Source of the DNA: Novosphingobium sp. HII-3
GTDB lineage: Bacteria > Pseudomonadota > Alphaproteobacteria > Sphingomonadales > Sphingomonadaceae
DNA length: 64,000 bases
Direction of reading: 5' to 3'
Assembly (NCBI RefSeq): GCF_002916655.1
Contig: NZ_PPSM01000072.1
Coordinates: forward strand, 78,886 to 142,885
The notes under the pieces are model-generated. The model was given only the letters and a program-made list of their open reading frames with translations, was not told the origin of the DNA and did not search any database. Below, in pieces: positions 1 through 8,801 of the stretch (the stretch's first letter is position 1; each line of letters opens with the position of its first letter). The position numbers and the translations under genes were made by a program.

Positions 1-105
1 TTCCTCCGGCAGGCGGCGGGCAAGCGGCTGGAGCGAGAGACGCTCGCGAACAGTCGCGCCGATCCGGGCAAGGGCCTTTCGGTCAGGATGAACGGCAGTC
101 GCCAT
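1..105 (-). CDS. N-terminal fragment of an unidentified protein, cut by the window edge
   Basis: An open minus-strand frame starts at ATG 105 and runs off the left edge (35 codons seen, no stop). The visible N-terminus begins MATAVHPDRKALARIGATVR and continues basic and helical. No good Shine-Dalgarno sequence precedes the ATG. The pattern RIGAxVRxRL resembles the start of some sphingomonad 2OG-Fe(II) oxygenases from memory, but this is too short to name. It would be the downstream neighbour of the RcnB-like gene, separated from it by a terminator. Confidence 0.35.
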   Translation of the reverse strand, partial: MATAVHPDRKALARIGATVRERLSLQPLARRLPEE

Positions 106-188
106 GACGCCGCAGAGTATCCGGATCTTGGGCGGGATCAATGCCTGCTACAGCTATCGGCCGGGCGGCATGGGGTAAGTCAAAGGAA

Positions 189-215
189 AACTCCCGGAGG
201 CATCCTCCGGGAGTT
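189..215 (-). terminator. Intrinsic terminator of the RcnB-like gene
   Basis: A perfect 12-bp inverted repeat (AACTCCCGGAGG and its complement) surrounds a 3-nt loop. It lies 29 nt beyond the stop codon of the minus-strand gene ending at 244. Read on the minus strand, the stem is followed by a T-rich stretch (TTTTCCTTTG), as expected for a Rho-independent terminator. Confidence 0.85.
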
Positions 216-243
216 CGATCAGGGCATCAGTGGCGGTCTCGTC

Positions 244-1158
244 TTACCAGAAGAAATCGTAAATCACGTCGACCACCTGGCCGCTGTAGATGTCCACCAG
301 CATGACGTCGTCGTAGTAACGGATCCAACGGTAGGGGCCATAGACCGGCGGCAGGCGGTACTGCCACGGATCGTTGATCCAGTAGCGGTTGCCGTAGAAC
401 ATCGAGCCGAGAGAGAAGCCGATGCTCACCCGTCGATAGGCGTAGCCGCTGTAGGGCGCGTAGTAGCGGCCCGGCCGGTAGATGCCGCGATTGCGGTCGC
501 GGTAGCGCTGCCAGTCGTACCGGTTGTCACGCCGCCAGTCGTTGCGGTTCCAGGCCTGATAGCGACCGCCGTCGCTGTTGCGCCAGCGCTCGTTGCCCCG
601 CGAGTCATTGTCGCGTCGGTCGTTGTCCCGCCAGCGGTCATTGTCGCGTCGGTCGTTATCTGCGCGCCAGGCGGGATTGCGGTTGCGATCGCCGTCTTGG
701 CGACGATCATTATCCGCCCGCCAGGACGGTCCTCGGTCGCGGCCATCATTGCCGCGGTCCGGACGCTGACTGCGGTCGCCCCCGGGCCGGCCGCTCTGCC
801 AGCTGCCGCGCGGGTCGTTCGGGCGTTGCACCTGCACCTGCCGCTGCTCGCGCTCGCGTGCCTGGCGAAGCTGCGTCCCCAGATCGACACGCGCGTTCTC
901 CCGCGGTGCCTGGAAAATGCGCTGCGGCTGCTGCGCCCGCTGAGGGCGCTGTGCAGGCTGAGGGCGCTGTGCAGGCTGCGCCCGTTGCGGCGGTGCGCTG
1001 CGTCGCTCGCCGAAGCCGCCGCCGCGCTGCGGGCGTTCCGCACGCGCGCCGCCCCGATCATCGCGCTGCGCGAAGCTGGGGGGAGCGAAGCTGGTCACCG
1101 CAAGCGCCATCGCGGCGGCGGTGAGCATCGCTCCTGTCTTCCTGTTAATCTTTGCCAT
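244..1158 (-). CDS. RcnB-family secreted protein with Arg/Asp/Asn-rich low-complexity middle
   Basis: 304 aa from ATG 1158. This start has a GGAG Shine-Dalgarno 8-9 nt upstream and gives a clean signal peptide (MAKINRKTGAMLTAAAMALA..., cleavage near SFAQ); an in-frame TTG at 1173 is less likely. The middle, roughly residues 35-215, is dominated by Arg, Asp, Asn, Gln and Pro with repeated RPQ/PAQ and DNDRR units. The last ~90 residues are rich in aromatic residues (YRRVSIGFSLGSMFYGNRYW, then WIRYYDDVMLVDIYSGQVVD), which is the RcnB family pattern. E. coli RcnB is a periplasmic protein of Ni/Co homeostasis; whether this divergent protein does the same is unknown. It is a single-gene unit with its own terminator. 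Family call fairly sure, function not. Confidence 0.75.
   Translation of the reverse strand: MAKINRKTGAMLTAAAMALAVTSFAPPSFAQRDDRGGARAERPQRGGGFGERRSAPPQRAQPAQRPQPAQRPQRAQQPQRIFQAPRENARVDLGTQLRQAREREQRQVQVQRPNDPRGSWQSGRPGGDRSQRPDRGNDGRDRGPSWRADNDRRQDGDRNRNPAWRADNDRRDNDRWRDNDRRDNDSRGNERWRNSDGGRYQAWNRNDWRRDNRYDWQRYRDRNRGIYRPGRYYAPYSGYAYRRVSIGFSLGSMFYGNRYWINDPWQYRLPPVYGPYRWIRYYDDVMLVDIYSGQVVDVIYDFFW
605..657 (-). repeat. 33-bp-period repeat within the RcnB-like coding sequence
   Basis: The 20-mer TCATTGTCGCGTCGGTCGTT occurs at 605-624 and again exactly at 638-657, a 33-bp period. It encodes the DNDRRDND-type repeats of the protein. Related degenerate copies extend on both sides. Likely slippage or recombination-driven expansion of a disordered segment. 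Confidence 0.75.
939..974 (-). repeat. Tandem 18-bp duplication in the RcnB-like gene
   Basis: Two exact consecutive copies of an 18-bp unit (GCTGAGGGCGCTGTGCAG) lie at 939-956 and 957-974, giving the repeated Gln/Pro/Ala/Arg hexapeptide in the low-complexity region. Confidence 0.8.
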
Positions 1159-1290
1159 GTTCCGGTTCTCCAAACCGAATTGCCGGACGGCGATCGCGGC
1201 TCATCGTGAAATGTTTCTAGCACTCTCGCGCTGTCGCATAGGTGAACCGTCTCGTAGCCTCCCGTTCAGCGTTGGATTGCTGAAAATGAA

Positions 1291-1322
1291 TGAGCCGCCG
1301 TCCGCATCCGGACGACGGCTCA
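1291..1322 (-). terminator. Intrinsic terminator downstream of ettA
   Basis: A 14-bp near-perfect inverted repeat (13 Watson-Crick pairs plus one position that is a G-T wobble on the minus-strand transcript) with a 4-nt loop begins 25 nt past the ettA stop. The minus-strand continuation TTCATTTTCAG is T-rich. Confidence 0.75.
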
Positions 1323-1346
1323 CTATCGTTTCGCTTGAGGCGAGGA

Positions 1347-3026
1347 TCAGCGGGTGAGTTTCTTATACGCGAGACGGGTCGGACGATCCGCTGCGTCACC
1401 CAGGCGACGACGCTTGTCCTCTTCGTACGCGGCGAAGTTACCTTCGAACCACTCGACATGGCTGTCGCCTTCGAACGCCAGGATGTGCGTTGCGAGACGA
1501 TCGAGGAAGAAGCGGTCGTGGCTGATGACCACGGCGCAGCCAGCGAAGTTCTCGATCGCCTCTTCCAGCGCCGCCAGCGTCTCGACGTCGAGGTCGTTGG
1601 TCGGTTCGTCAAGCAGCAGTACGTTGCCGCCCTGCTTGAGCATCTTGGCGAGGTGAACGCGGTTGCGCTCACCACCCGACAGCTTGCCGACGTTCTTCTG
1701 CTGGTCCTGACCCTTGAAGTTAAACGCACCCACGTAGGCGCGGGTCGACATGTCGTGACCGTTGACCTTCATGTAGTCCAGCTTGTCCGAGATCTCCTCC
1801 CAGACGTTGTTGGATCCGTCCAGGTGATCGCGGTTCTGGTCAACGTAGCCGAGGTGGACGGTCGAACCGATCTCGATCTCGCCCGAGTCCGGCGTCTCCT
1901 GGCCGGTGATGAGCTTGAACAGGGTCGACTTGCCCGCGCCGTTGGGGCCGATGACCCCGACGATGCCGCCCGGCGGGAGGATGAACGAGAGGTCCTCGAA
2001 CAGCAGCTTGTCGCCGAAGGCCTTGGAGATGTTCTTCGCCTCGATGACCTTGCCGCCAAGACGCTCGGGAACTTGGATGACGATCTGCGCCGAGCCGGGC
2101 TTGCGGTTGTCCTGCGCGGCCACCAGTTCCTCGAACTTCTTGATACGGGCCTTGGACTTGGTCTGGCGGCCCTTGGTTCCGGCGCGGATCCACTCGAGTT
2201 CGTCGTTGATCGCCTTCTGACGGCCGGACGCCTCGCGGTCCTCCTGCGCCAGGCGCTTTGCCTTCTTCTCGAGGTAGGTCGAATAGTTGCCCTCGTAGGG
2301 GAAGTACTTTCCGCGGTCGAGCTCCAGAATCCAGCCCACCACATTGTCGAGGAAGTAGCGGTCGTGGGTGATCATCAGCACCGCGCCGTGGTATTCCTTG
2401 AGGTGGTTTTCCAGCCAGTTCACGCTTTCGGCGTCAAGGTGGTTGGTTGGTTCGTCCAGCAGCAGGATGTCGGGCTTCTGGATGAGGAGGCGGGTCAGCG
2501 CGATGCGGCGCTTCTCACCGCCCGAAAGGCTTTCGACTTCCCAGTCGCCCGGAGGGCAGCGCAGCGCTTCCATCGCGACTTCAAGCTGGTTGTCGAGCGA
2601 CCAGCCGTCGACCGCGTCGATCTGGTCCTGAAGCGTGCCCATCTCCTCCATGAGCGCGTCGAAATCGACGTCCGCCGGCGGATCGCCCATGATCATCGAG
2701 ATTTCGTTGAAGCGATCGAGCTTGTCCGCGATCTCGCGCGCGCCGTCCTTGACGTTCTCAAGTACGGTCTTGCTGGGATCGAGCTGCGGCTCCTGCGGCA
2801 GGTAGCCAACGGTGATGTTCTCACCTGCCCAGGCTTCGCCGGTGAAGTCGGTGTCGATGCCGGCCATGATCTTCATCAGGGTCGACTTGCCGGCGCCGTT
2901 GGGGCCGACGATGCCGATCTTGGCGCCCTGGTAGAACTGGAGGCTGATGTTGCTGAGTACCGGCTTCTGGGCTGCCGGGAAGGTCTTGGTCATGCCCTTC
3001 ATGACATAGGCGTATTGGGCGGCCAT
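1347..3026 (-). CDS. ettA: Energy-dependent translational throttle protein EttA (ABC-F ATPase)
   Basis: 559 aa, close to E. coli EttA (555 aa). Two ABC ATPase domains lack any membrane domain. The first has Walker A GPNGAGKST near residue 45 and signature LSGGEKRR; the second has Walker A GPNGAGKST near residue 360 and signature LSGGERNR. Both Walker B motifs read LLLDEPTN. The inter-domain linker is rich in Lys/Arg/Glu, as in ABC-F proteins that bind the ribosomal E site. EttA gates the first translocation steps according to ADP/ATP ratio. Start ATG 3026 gives the typical N-terminus (MAAQYAYVMKGMTKTFP). Monocistronic, with its own terminator. Confidence 0.95.
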   Translation of the reverse strand: MAAQYAYVMKGMTKTFPAAQKPVLSNISLQFYQGAKIGIVGPNGAGKSTLMKIMAGIDTDFTGEAWAGENITVGYLPQEPQLDPSKTVLENVKDGAREIADKLDRFNEISMIMGDPPADVDFDALMEEMGTLQDQIDAVDGWSLDNQLEVAMEALRCPPGDWEVESLSGGEKRRIALTRLLIQKPDILLLDEPTNHLDAESVNWLENHLKEYHGAVLMITHDRYFLDNVVGWILELDRGKYFPYEGNYSTYLEKKAKRLAQEDREASGRQKAINDELEWIRAGTKGRQTKSKARIKKFEELVAAQDNRKPGSAQIVIQVPERLGGKVIEAKNISKAFGDKLLFEDLSFILPPGGIVGVIGPNGAGKSTLFKLITGQETPDSGEIEIGSTVHLGYVDQNRDHLDGSNNVWEEISDKLDYMKVNGHDMSTRAYVGAFNFKGQDQQKNVGKLSGGERNRVHLAKMLKQGGNVLLLDEPTNDLDVETLAALEEAIENFAGCAVVISHDRFFLDRLATHILAFEGDSHVEWFEGNFAAYEEDKRRRLGDAADRPTRLAYKKLTR

Positions 3027-3243
3027 CGGGTTCCTCTGGATGGAAATTCGAGTACGTGGAAGTTGGTCGTCGCTCTACAGGCGCGAGCCGGAGTTGCCAA
3101 GGGTGAGGGGGCACCGCGTGGGGTGCGGGCGACCGACCCGGATTTCCCGCTGCAGCTCACCGGTTGCAAGCCGCGTCCCGGCGGACAATCCGGACCTTCA
3201 TCAAAGCTTGGCAGCTACTTGTTGCTCCGGTAGCACCTCTTGC

Positions 3244-4614
3244 ATGAACACACTCCGAACCGCTCGCGCGACCCTCGCCGCAGTCGCCCTTTCCGCCGCC
3301 ATTCCCGCACTTGCGGCCCCGCAGCAGGGCAGCGGCGTGGCTTGGGACATCGTCGAAGGCCTGACGACCGAGATCGGCCCGCGCCCGGCGGGTTCGCCGG
3401 CCGAGAAGGCCGCGCGCGAGTGGGGCGCGGCGAAGCTGAAGGATCTCGGCTTCCAGAACGTGCGGATCGAGGACTTCGTCACCCGCACCTGGACTCGTGG
3501 CGCGGAAAGCGCGACGCTGACCGCGCCTTACACGCAGCCGCTCGTGATCACGGCGTTGGGCTTTTCGGTGCCCACGGCCAAGGCCGGGCTGAAGGCCGAA
3601 CTCGTCTACTTCCCGACCCTGGCGGCGCTAGAGGCGGCGCCGGACGGTTCGCTGAAGGGGAAGGTCGCCTTCATCGACCACGCCATGCGCCCCGCCCAGG
3701 ATGGCTCGGGGTACGGTCCCTATGGCGCAGTGCGCCGTCAAGGGCCCAGCGTAGCCGCCCGCAAGGGCGCGGCGGCCGTCGTCATCCGCTCGGCCGGCAC
3801 GGACCGCCACCGCAACCCGCACACCGGCGTGACCGTATTCGCGAGCGATGTGAAGCCGATCCCGGCGGGCGCGGTATCGAACCCCGATGCCGATCTCGTC
3901 GCGCGGATCGCGGCGCGCGGCAAGCCGCTCGCGATCGACCTCACGCTGACGGGGGCTCCGTTCCCCAATGCGCCCTCGGGCAATGTCATCGCGGACTTGC
4001 CCGGAAGGGACCCGACGCTGCCGATCATCGTCATCGCGTGCCATCTGGATTCCTGGGATCTGGGCACCGGTGCGGTGGATGACGCTTCAGGCTGCGGGAT
4101 CATCACTGCGGCGGCCCTTGCTGCGCAGAAAGACGGTCAGGCCCTGCGCACGATCCGCGTGCTCTGGTCCGGGAACGAGGAAATGGGTGTGGGCGGCGGT
4201 GGCGGCGGCGATCATTATGCGAAGGTCCATGGCACCGAGCCTCATGCCCTTGCGATGGAAAGCGACTTCGGCGCCGACCGCGTTTGGCAGGTCAAGTTCG
4301 CGGCGGCGCCTGAAAACAAGCCGCTCGTGGCTGCGGTGACGGCAGCGCTTTGGCCCATGGGTATCGTGCCGCACGAGGGCCCGGCCGACGGTGGAGCGGA
4401 TGTCGCCGCCATCATCAAGGCGCAGGATCTGGCCGTGATCGATCTCGGCCAGGACGGGACGCACTACTTCGACCTGCATCACACGCCGGACGACACCCTG
4501 GACAAGGTCGACCCCGCAGCCCTGCAGCAGAACGTCGATGCCTGGACGGCCGTGCTCAAGGTCGTGGCAAATACGCCCGGCGTGATCGGCAAGGCGCCGT
4601 CGTCGGCGCAGTAG
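3244..4614 (+). CDS. Exported M28-family zinc metallopeptidase
   Basis: 456 aa. The start ATG 3244 begins a signal peptide (MNTLRTARATLAAVALSAA, cleavage near ALA-AP); the open frame extends upstream but without signal-peptide logic. After a PA-type insert (residues ~120-260) the catalytic M28 domain shows the metal-site motifs in order: ACHLDSWD (His and Asp), GAVDDASG (bridging Asp), GNEEMG (catalytic Glu pair), an ESD motif, and HYFDLHHTPDD (terminal His). This fits a periplasmic or secreted di-zinc aminopeptidase or carboxypeptidase Q-like enzyme. The specific substrate cannot be read. The Shine-Dalgarno is weak. Convergent with the CitE-like gene downstream. Confidence 0.88.
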   Translation: MNTLRTARATLAAVALSAAIPALAAPQQGSGVAWDIVEGLTTEIGPRPAGSPAEKAAREWGAAKLKDLGFQNVRIEDFVTRTWTRGAESATLTAPYTQPLVITALGFSVPTAKAGLKAELVYFPTLAALEAAPDGSLKGKVAFIDHAMRPAQDGSGYGPYGAVRRQGPSVAARKGAAAVVIRSAGTDRHRNPHTGVTVFASDVKPIPAGAVSNPDADLVARIAARGKPLAIDLTLTGAPFPNAPSGNVIADLPGRDPTLPIIVIACHLDSWDLGTGAVDDASGCGIITAAALAAQKDGQALRTIRVLWSGNEEMGVGGGGGGDHYAKVHGTEPHALAMESDFGADRVWQVKFAAAPENKPLVAAVTAALWPMGIVPHEGPADGGADVAAIIKAQDLAVIDLGQDGTHYFDLHHTPDDTLDKVDPAALQQNVDAWTAVLKVVANTPGVIGKAPSSAQ

Positions 4615-4617
4615 GCC

Positions 4618-4652
4618 GGATCGTTTTCCCCGGCGCTCCGGCACGATCCTTT
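4618..4652 (+). terminator. Probable terminator of the M28 peptidase gene
   Basis: GGATCGT at 4618-4624 pairs with ACGATCC at 4643-4649, with an inner CCGG/CCGG pairing. TTTCG follows on the plus strand. It starts 4 nt after the stop codon. The T tract is short, so this is moderate evidence. Confidence 0.5.
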
Positions 4653-4678
4653 CGTCGCAAGAGCGCCCGGGGGCTGGT

Positions 4679-5557
4679 TCAGCGGCCGGACGCGGCGATC
4701 TGCTCGGCCATGGCGACGAGGCGTCTGGCCTGGTCGAGATGAAGAAGCTCTGTCATCTTGCCGTTGACCTGGATGGCGCCCTTGCCCTCGTTTTCCGGCG
4801 CGGCAAAAGCCGCAATGACGGCGCAGGCCCAGGCCAGATCGGCTTCGCTGGGGGAAAAGGTGGCGTTGCACGGTTCGATCTGAGCGGGATGAATGAGGCT
4901 CTTGCCGTCGAACCCGAAGAGCAGGCCCTGCCGCGCCTCTGAAGCGAAGACATCGAGATCCCGGAATTCGTTGCAGACCCCATCGAGAATGGCAAGGCCG
5001 TGCATGCGCGCGGCCGCGACCGCCTGCGAGAGGAACGGCAGGAACGGTGTCCGCTCCGGCGTGAGCTGGGCCCGCATCTCCTTGGCAAGATCGTTTGTTC
5101 CCATGATCCAGAGCGAAAGCCGGGTGGAGCTCGCCCTGGCTGCGATCGGCTCCAGCGCAAGGACGCTGGCGCAAGTCTCGATCATGGCCCACAACTGCAG
5201 CGATGGCGGTGCCGAGGCGAGCGCATCTTCGTACCGATCGAGGTCGCCCGGGCCGTTCACCTTTGGCACGAGCACCGCGTCCACTCTCGATGCTGCGGCC
5301 GCGGCAAGATCGGCGGCGCCCCATTCGGTGTCGAGGCTGTTAGTGCGAATAGCCACTTCCCTGTGACCGAAGCCACCTTCCTCTACGGCTGCAACGGCGG
5401 CGGCGCGCGCTTCGGCCTTCGCCTCCGGGGCGACCGCGTCCTCAAGGTCGAGTATCACGACGTCGCAAGAGAGAGTGCGCGCCTTCGAAATTGCCTTGGC
5501 GTTCGAGGCAGGAAGATAAAGCGCGCTGCGACGCGGGCGATCTGTGGCTGAAGTCAT
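4679..5557 (-). CDS. CoA-ester lyase of the CitE / HpcH-HpaI aldolase family
   Basis: 292 aa from ATG 5557, which has AAGGAAAG upstream; the frame stays open further upstream but with non-protein-like sequence. Family signatures: RSALYLPASN at the N-terminus, VVILDLEDAV (Mg-binding Asp/Glu), VDAVLVPKV, WAMIETCASV (metal-binding Glu), MGTNDLAKEM and GKSLIHPAQI. Members cleave or condense malyl-CoA, methylmalyl-CoA, citramalyl-CoA or citryl-CoA; the substrate cannot be assigned here. It stands alone on the minus strand, 281 bp beyond the dehydrogenase gene. It could belong to the same catabolic locus, but the gap argues against strict operon membership. Confidence 0.87.
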   Translation of the reverse strand: MTSATDRPRRSALYLPASNAKAISKARTLSCDVVILDLEDAVAPEAKAEARAAAVAAVEEGGFGHREVAIRTNSLDTEWGAADLAAAAASRVDAVLVPKVNGPGDLDRYEDALASAPPSLQLWAMIETCASVLALEPIAARASSTRLSLWIMGTNDLAKEMRAQLTPERTPFLPFLSQAVAAARMHGLAILDGVCNEFRDLDVFASEARQGLLFGFDGKSLIHPAQIEPCNATFSPSEADLAWACAVIAAFAAPENEGKGAIQVNGKMTELLHLDQARRLVAMAEQIAASGR

Positions 5558-5838
5558 CGCGGGGCTTTCCTTGAACGGCAATTTGTCAGAGCTCTCTTGG
5601 AACTGGCAACCGCCGCCGGTCAAGCGGGCCTGCCGCAGCCGGCGGGGCACGGTCAAGCGAGGGTGGCTTGCAATCGTTTGCTGACGTGCTATCAAGACTG
5701 CAGCCGTAACGATCGCTTCGGCGTCGTGCGAGGAACAGGGGAGATCTCCCGTGCTCCGAGTTGCCGCGGCAGCCCTTCCAGGGTCGCACATGTCACCCCG
5801 TGACCCGCTCGCGAAGCAGCGGGCGCGGGGAGACGCTG

Positions 5839-6699
5839 TCAGAGCTGGTTCAGGATGCGTTCGCTTTCCGCCCACAGCCTAGTGGCCGCTTCGTCGTTCA
5901 ACGCCTGCGGTGCCGCTGGAACTTCCGTTAAATCGTGGAAATACCGGCCTCCGGGGCGTCCACCTTCGGGAGCGGTCGCAAGCCAGATGATCGTACGCGC
6001 CGCCTCTTCAGGGGGAAGCAGGTCCTGGCTCGCCATGTAGGCCTGAAGCGTCGCTTCGCCGTGGCTGGAGAAGTTGGAGCCTACCTTGCCCGGGTGCATG
6101 GCCTGCGCGACAATACCAGAGGCAGCGACGCGCCGGTCCAGCTCACGCGTGAACAGCAAATTGGCGAGCTTCGCCTGGCAGTAGGCGTGACCCGCTGAAA
6201 AGTTCGCCGTCAGCATCAGGTCATCCCAATTCATCGAAGGGCACTGCTCATGCGCAAGGGAGGAGACAGCAATTACCCGCACAGTTTCCGGAGAACTGTC
6301 CCTTGCCGCCGCTTCAAGAAGAGGCAGCAGTTCGCTCGTCAGCAGGAACGGGGCAAGATGGTTGGCGGCAAACGTGGCCTCGAGGCCTTCCGAGGACGTG
6401 TACAGCCCATCGCGAATACCCCCGGCATTGTTCACCAGAACATGAACCCGAGCCGTCAATGAAGCGATTTCGCGTGCGACCCGGCGCACATCCGCCATCT
6501 CGGCGAAGTCGCCTCGCACGAAATCGACGCGAGCGCCCGGAATTGCACGAAGCTCCTTTTCCGCAGCCGCGCAGCGGTCCGGATCCCGGCCTGTCGCGAT
6601 GACGTGCCAGCCTTCCCGCAGCAATTCGATGGCAGCGGCCTTGCCGATGCCGGAGCTTGCTCCGGTGATGACGGCAACCTGATCGATCGGTGAACGCAT
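5839..6699 (-). CDS. Short-chain dehydrogenase/reductase (retinol-dehydrogenase-like)
   Basis: 286 aa from ATG 6699, chosen because AAGGATT lies about 7 nt upstream. Rossmann SDR motifs are intact: TGASSGIG near residue 12, VNNAGG near 90, the catalytic Ser in VIAVSSLAH, and YCQAK (Tyr-x3-Lys). Arg in ATGRDPDR after beta-2 suggests NADP(H) preference (inference). It follows the MFS gene by 25 nt on the same strand, so TetR-MFS-SDR probably form one transcript. Substrate unknown; the locus context suggests an alcohol, ketone or aldehyde intermediate. Confidence 0.88.
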   Translation of the reverse strand: MRSPIDQVAVITGASSGIGKAAAIELLREGWHVIATGRDPDRCAAAEKELRAIPGARVDFVRGDFAEMADVRRVAREIASLTARVHVLVNNAGGIRDGLYTSSEGLEATFAANHLAPFLLTSELLPLLEAAARDSSPETVRVIAVSSLAHEQCPSMNWDDLMLTANFSAGHAYCQAKLANLLFTRELDRRVAASGIVAQAMHPGKVGSNFSSHGEATLQAYMASQDLLPPEEAARTIIWLATAPEGGRPGGRYFHDLTEVPAAPQALNDEAATRLWAESERILNQL

Positions 6700-6724
6700 G
6701 TGCAATCCTTGTCCGGGAGGGTGT

Positions 6725-7966
6725 TCAGAGGGATGGTGCCGCCTCAAGCGCCTGTGCCACTTCGGGCCGCTTTCCTCCCCTGCCGGTCAGGAAGAAGCAT
6801 AAGGCACCGACTATGGTTATGCCGGCGGAGAAGAGCAGGAAGACGTCGAACCGCCCCGTCGACCGCAAGGTGGAGCTCAGCAGCACCGCTCCTACTGCGG
6901 TGGCCAACCCCATCGACGCGATCAGGAAGCTGTAGACGAGGCTGAAGTGAGACACGTCGAAGGTTCGCGAGGCAACATAGGCGCCGATGTCGCCTTCGGC
7001 TCCCTGGGCCAGGCCGACGAGAAGAACCGCAGACGTCAGAAGCCAGGACTGGTCAGCAGGCGAGGCGAGGATCAGAAACCCTACAGCCGGCAGGCCGAGG
7101 GCCGTCAGCGCCACGGCTTGCGGGGAACACTTGTCCAGCGCCAGCCCGCTGGCGAACCGGCCGATTATCACGCCCACGGCATAGACGGAAATGATCCAGG
7201 TGGCGAACTGGCCCGACGCTCCGCTTTCGACAAGGACGAGCTTCAGCTGTGAGGACACCAGAACGGTCGGTACGTTGCAGAAAAACATGCCCGCCACGAT
7301 GAGGACGAAGGCCGGGCGTCGGACCAGTTGTACGAACTGCGGCCAGGTGATCGCCGGCGCCTTCTTTCCGGACGGGCTTGGGTCTTTTGGCCTTTCGCGC
7401 CCCACGAGCAGGATCGCAGCGATGCCACCCAGAGCCGAAATCGCCGCAAGAAGATGATATCCTGCGCGCCAGCCCTCCGCGTCGATCACCTGGCCCACCA
7501 GCGGAACAACCGCGGCACCGATCAGGGGAGGGCCGCTCATCAGAACCGACAGCGCCATACCCCGTGCCGCATCGAACTTCTGAATGACGACCCGTGTGAA
7601 CACGAGTGTTGTGGTGAGGACGCCGAACAGGTTCTGGAACACTGTGATCGCGAAGAACTGGTAGATGTGGCCGGTCATAAAGCTGAACGCGATGAAGCTG
7701 GCCGGCATCGCAATGAAGCCGATCGAGGCTGAAACCCGTGCTCCGTAGCGATCGACGAACCGGCCCCAGAAGGGCACGGTGAACATGGTTGCAAGGCCGA
7801 GCGTTCCGACAAGGGCAAAGCGGGATTTTTCCCAGCCGAAGGCCGCGATCAGTTCAGGCGCGAACAGATTGATCATGTAGTGGTTCAGCGCGGCTCCGAG
7901 CGCCACGCCCAGCGCCGCGCCAAGCAGCGTCGTCCAGTTGACCTGGAATTCCCTCAGGTACGTCAC
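6725..7966 (-). CDS. Major facilitator superfamily transporter
   Basis: 413 aa with about 12 hydrophobic helices. The start is a GTG at 7966 with GGGAG 9 nt upstream. The loop between helices 2 and 3 carries GRFVDRYGARVS, the MFS motif A region (G-x-x-x-D-R-x-G). The central loop contains VGRERPKDPSPSGKKAP, the usual hydrophilic linker. It lies 56 bp after the TetR gene and 25 bp before the SDR gene. It resembles monocarboxylate/aromatic-acid type MFS proteins (inference). It probably moves the substrate of the neighbouring enzymes. Confidence 0.87.
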   Translation of the reverse strand: MTYLREFQVNWTTLLGAALGVALGAALNHYMINLFAPELIAAFGWEKSRFALVGTLGLATMFTVPFWGRFVDRYGARVSASIGFIAMPASFIAFSFMTGHIYQFFAITVFQNLFGVLTTTLVFTRVVIQKFDAARGMALSVLMSGPPLIGAAVVPLVGQVIDAEGWRAGYHLLAAISALGGIAAILLVGRERPKDPSPSGKKAPAITWPQFVQLVRRPAFVLIVAGMFFCNVPTVLVSSQLKLVLVESGASGQFATWIISVYAVGVIIGRFASGLALDKCSPQAVALTALGLPAVGFLILASPADQSWLLTSAVLLVGLAQGAEGDIGAYVASRTFDVSHFSLVYSFLIASMGLATAVGAVLLSSTLRSTGRFDVFLLFSAGITIVGALCFFLTGRGGKRPEVAQALEAAPSL

Positions 7967-8022
7967 GTGCGTTCTCTCCCATGATGCGCCCGTTTTCGGG
8001 TCGCCGGTGGCTTCAGGTCAGA

Positions 8023-8673
8023 TCATCGTGGTTCAGCGCCCTTGAGGAACAGGTCCACGGCAAAACGCACGCGGCGGTCAACATCTTCGTCGGCGAGGCT
8101 GTTGCCCGCGACAATGAAGCGGACGGGACCACTCACGACCATGCTGATGAAGACGTTCGCGGCAAGTATCGCGTCCTCGATGGCGAGGCGGCCCGCTGCC
8201 GTTTCATTCTCCAGTATCTCGGCCAGAAAGCGCACCGAGGGGAGAGCCGCAATTTCGTAGTAGGTCTGGAAAATGTCCGGAAAGCGATAGGCCTCGGTGT
8301 TGATCAGCCGCTGGAGCTCGGCTCCCCCCGGTTGCGAGACGAGGGCGATACGAAGCATCGCTATGGCGATCAGTGTGTCTTTCAATGTTTCCCTGCGAGT
8401 CCCGGCGATCACGTGCGCCGGCGCGGCTCGCGCTTCGGTTCCGTGGCGGATCGCGGCGCGGAACAGCGCAGCCTTGTCTGGGTGACGGGCGTAGACCGTC
8501 CGCTTCGTCATGTTCACGTCAGCTGCGATCGCCTCGATCGTGGCACCGTCGTACCCCTTCTCCAGGAAGTGCTGAAAAGCGCGGTCGAGCAGTGCTGCGT
8601 GCCGAGCCTGCGCCTGTTCACGGGTGGGGCGCCCGGCTCGCACCGGCGCCGCGGGGAGGGATCGTTCGAACAT
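8023..8673 (-). CDS. TetR/AcrR-family transcriptional regulator
   Basis: 216 aa from ATG 8673; another in-frame ATG at 8733 would add 20 residues. Neither has a clear Shine-Dalgarno. The shorter form gives the usual TetR layout: basic tail, then the HTH with DGATIEAIAADVNMTKRTVY at about residues 42-61. The C-terminal half is the variable ligand-binding domain. It is divergent from the LuxE-like gene across about 130 bp and upstream of the MFS and SDR genes. It probably represses one or both directions and senses a locus metabolite. Confidence 0.88.
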   Translation of the reverse strand: MFERSLPAAPVRAGRPTREQAQARHAALLDRAFQHFLEKGYDGATIEAIAADVNMTKRTVYARHPDKAALFRAAIRHGTEARAAPAHVIAGTRRETLKDTLIAIAMLRIALVSQPGGAELQRLINTEAYRFPDIFQTYYEIAALPSVRFLAEILENETAAGRLAIEDAILAANVFISMVVSGPVRFIVAGNSLADEDVDRRVRFAVDLFLKGAEPR

Positions 8674-8801
8674 AGCAGCAGTGGAGCCGAATTGACTTGC
8701 CTCGCCAAGAGCCGCGTGAATAATGAAACGCATAAGATGCCATTAAGCGAGTCGGCGCAGGCTGTCCAGCGATGTGCGACAACGAGAGGAGAAGTCGGGA
8801 T
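8674..8801. promoter_or_regulatory. Divergent promoter region between TetR and the LuxE-like gene
   Basis: 128 bp separate the two start codons. A TTGACT hexamer occurs near 8692 on the plus strand, but I could not match a well-spaced -10 box. No clear palindromic TetR operator stands out by eye. GAGAGGAGAA at about 8784-8793 is a good ribosome-binding site for the plus-strand gene. Confidence 0.4.

Noticed and set aside
88..1209. Long plus-strand ORF (373 aa) opposite the RcnB-like gene
   Set aside because: It is the antisense shadow of a gene with signal peptide, terminator and family motifs; its sequence is compositionally biased and unlike any protein I recognise.
1290..3233. 647-aa plus-strand ORF over ettA
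   Set aside because: Antisense shadow of EttA, whose ABC motifs are complete; common in GC-rich genomes.
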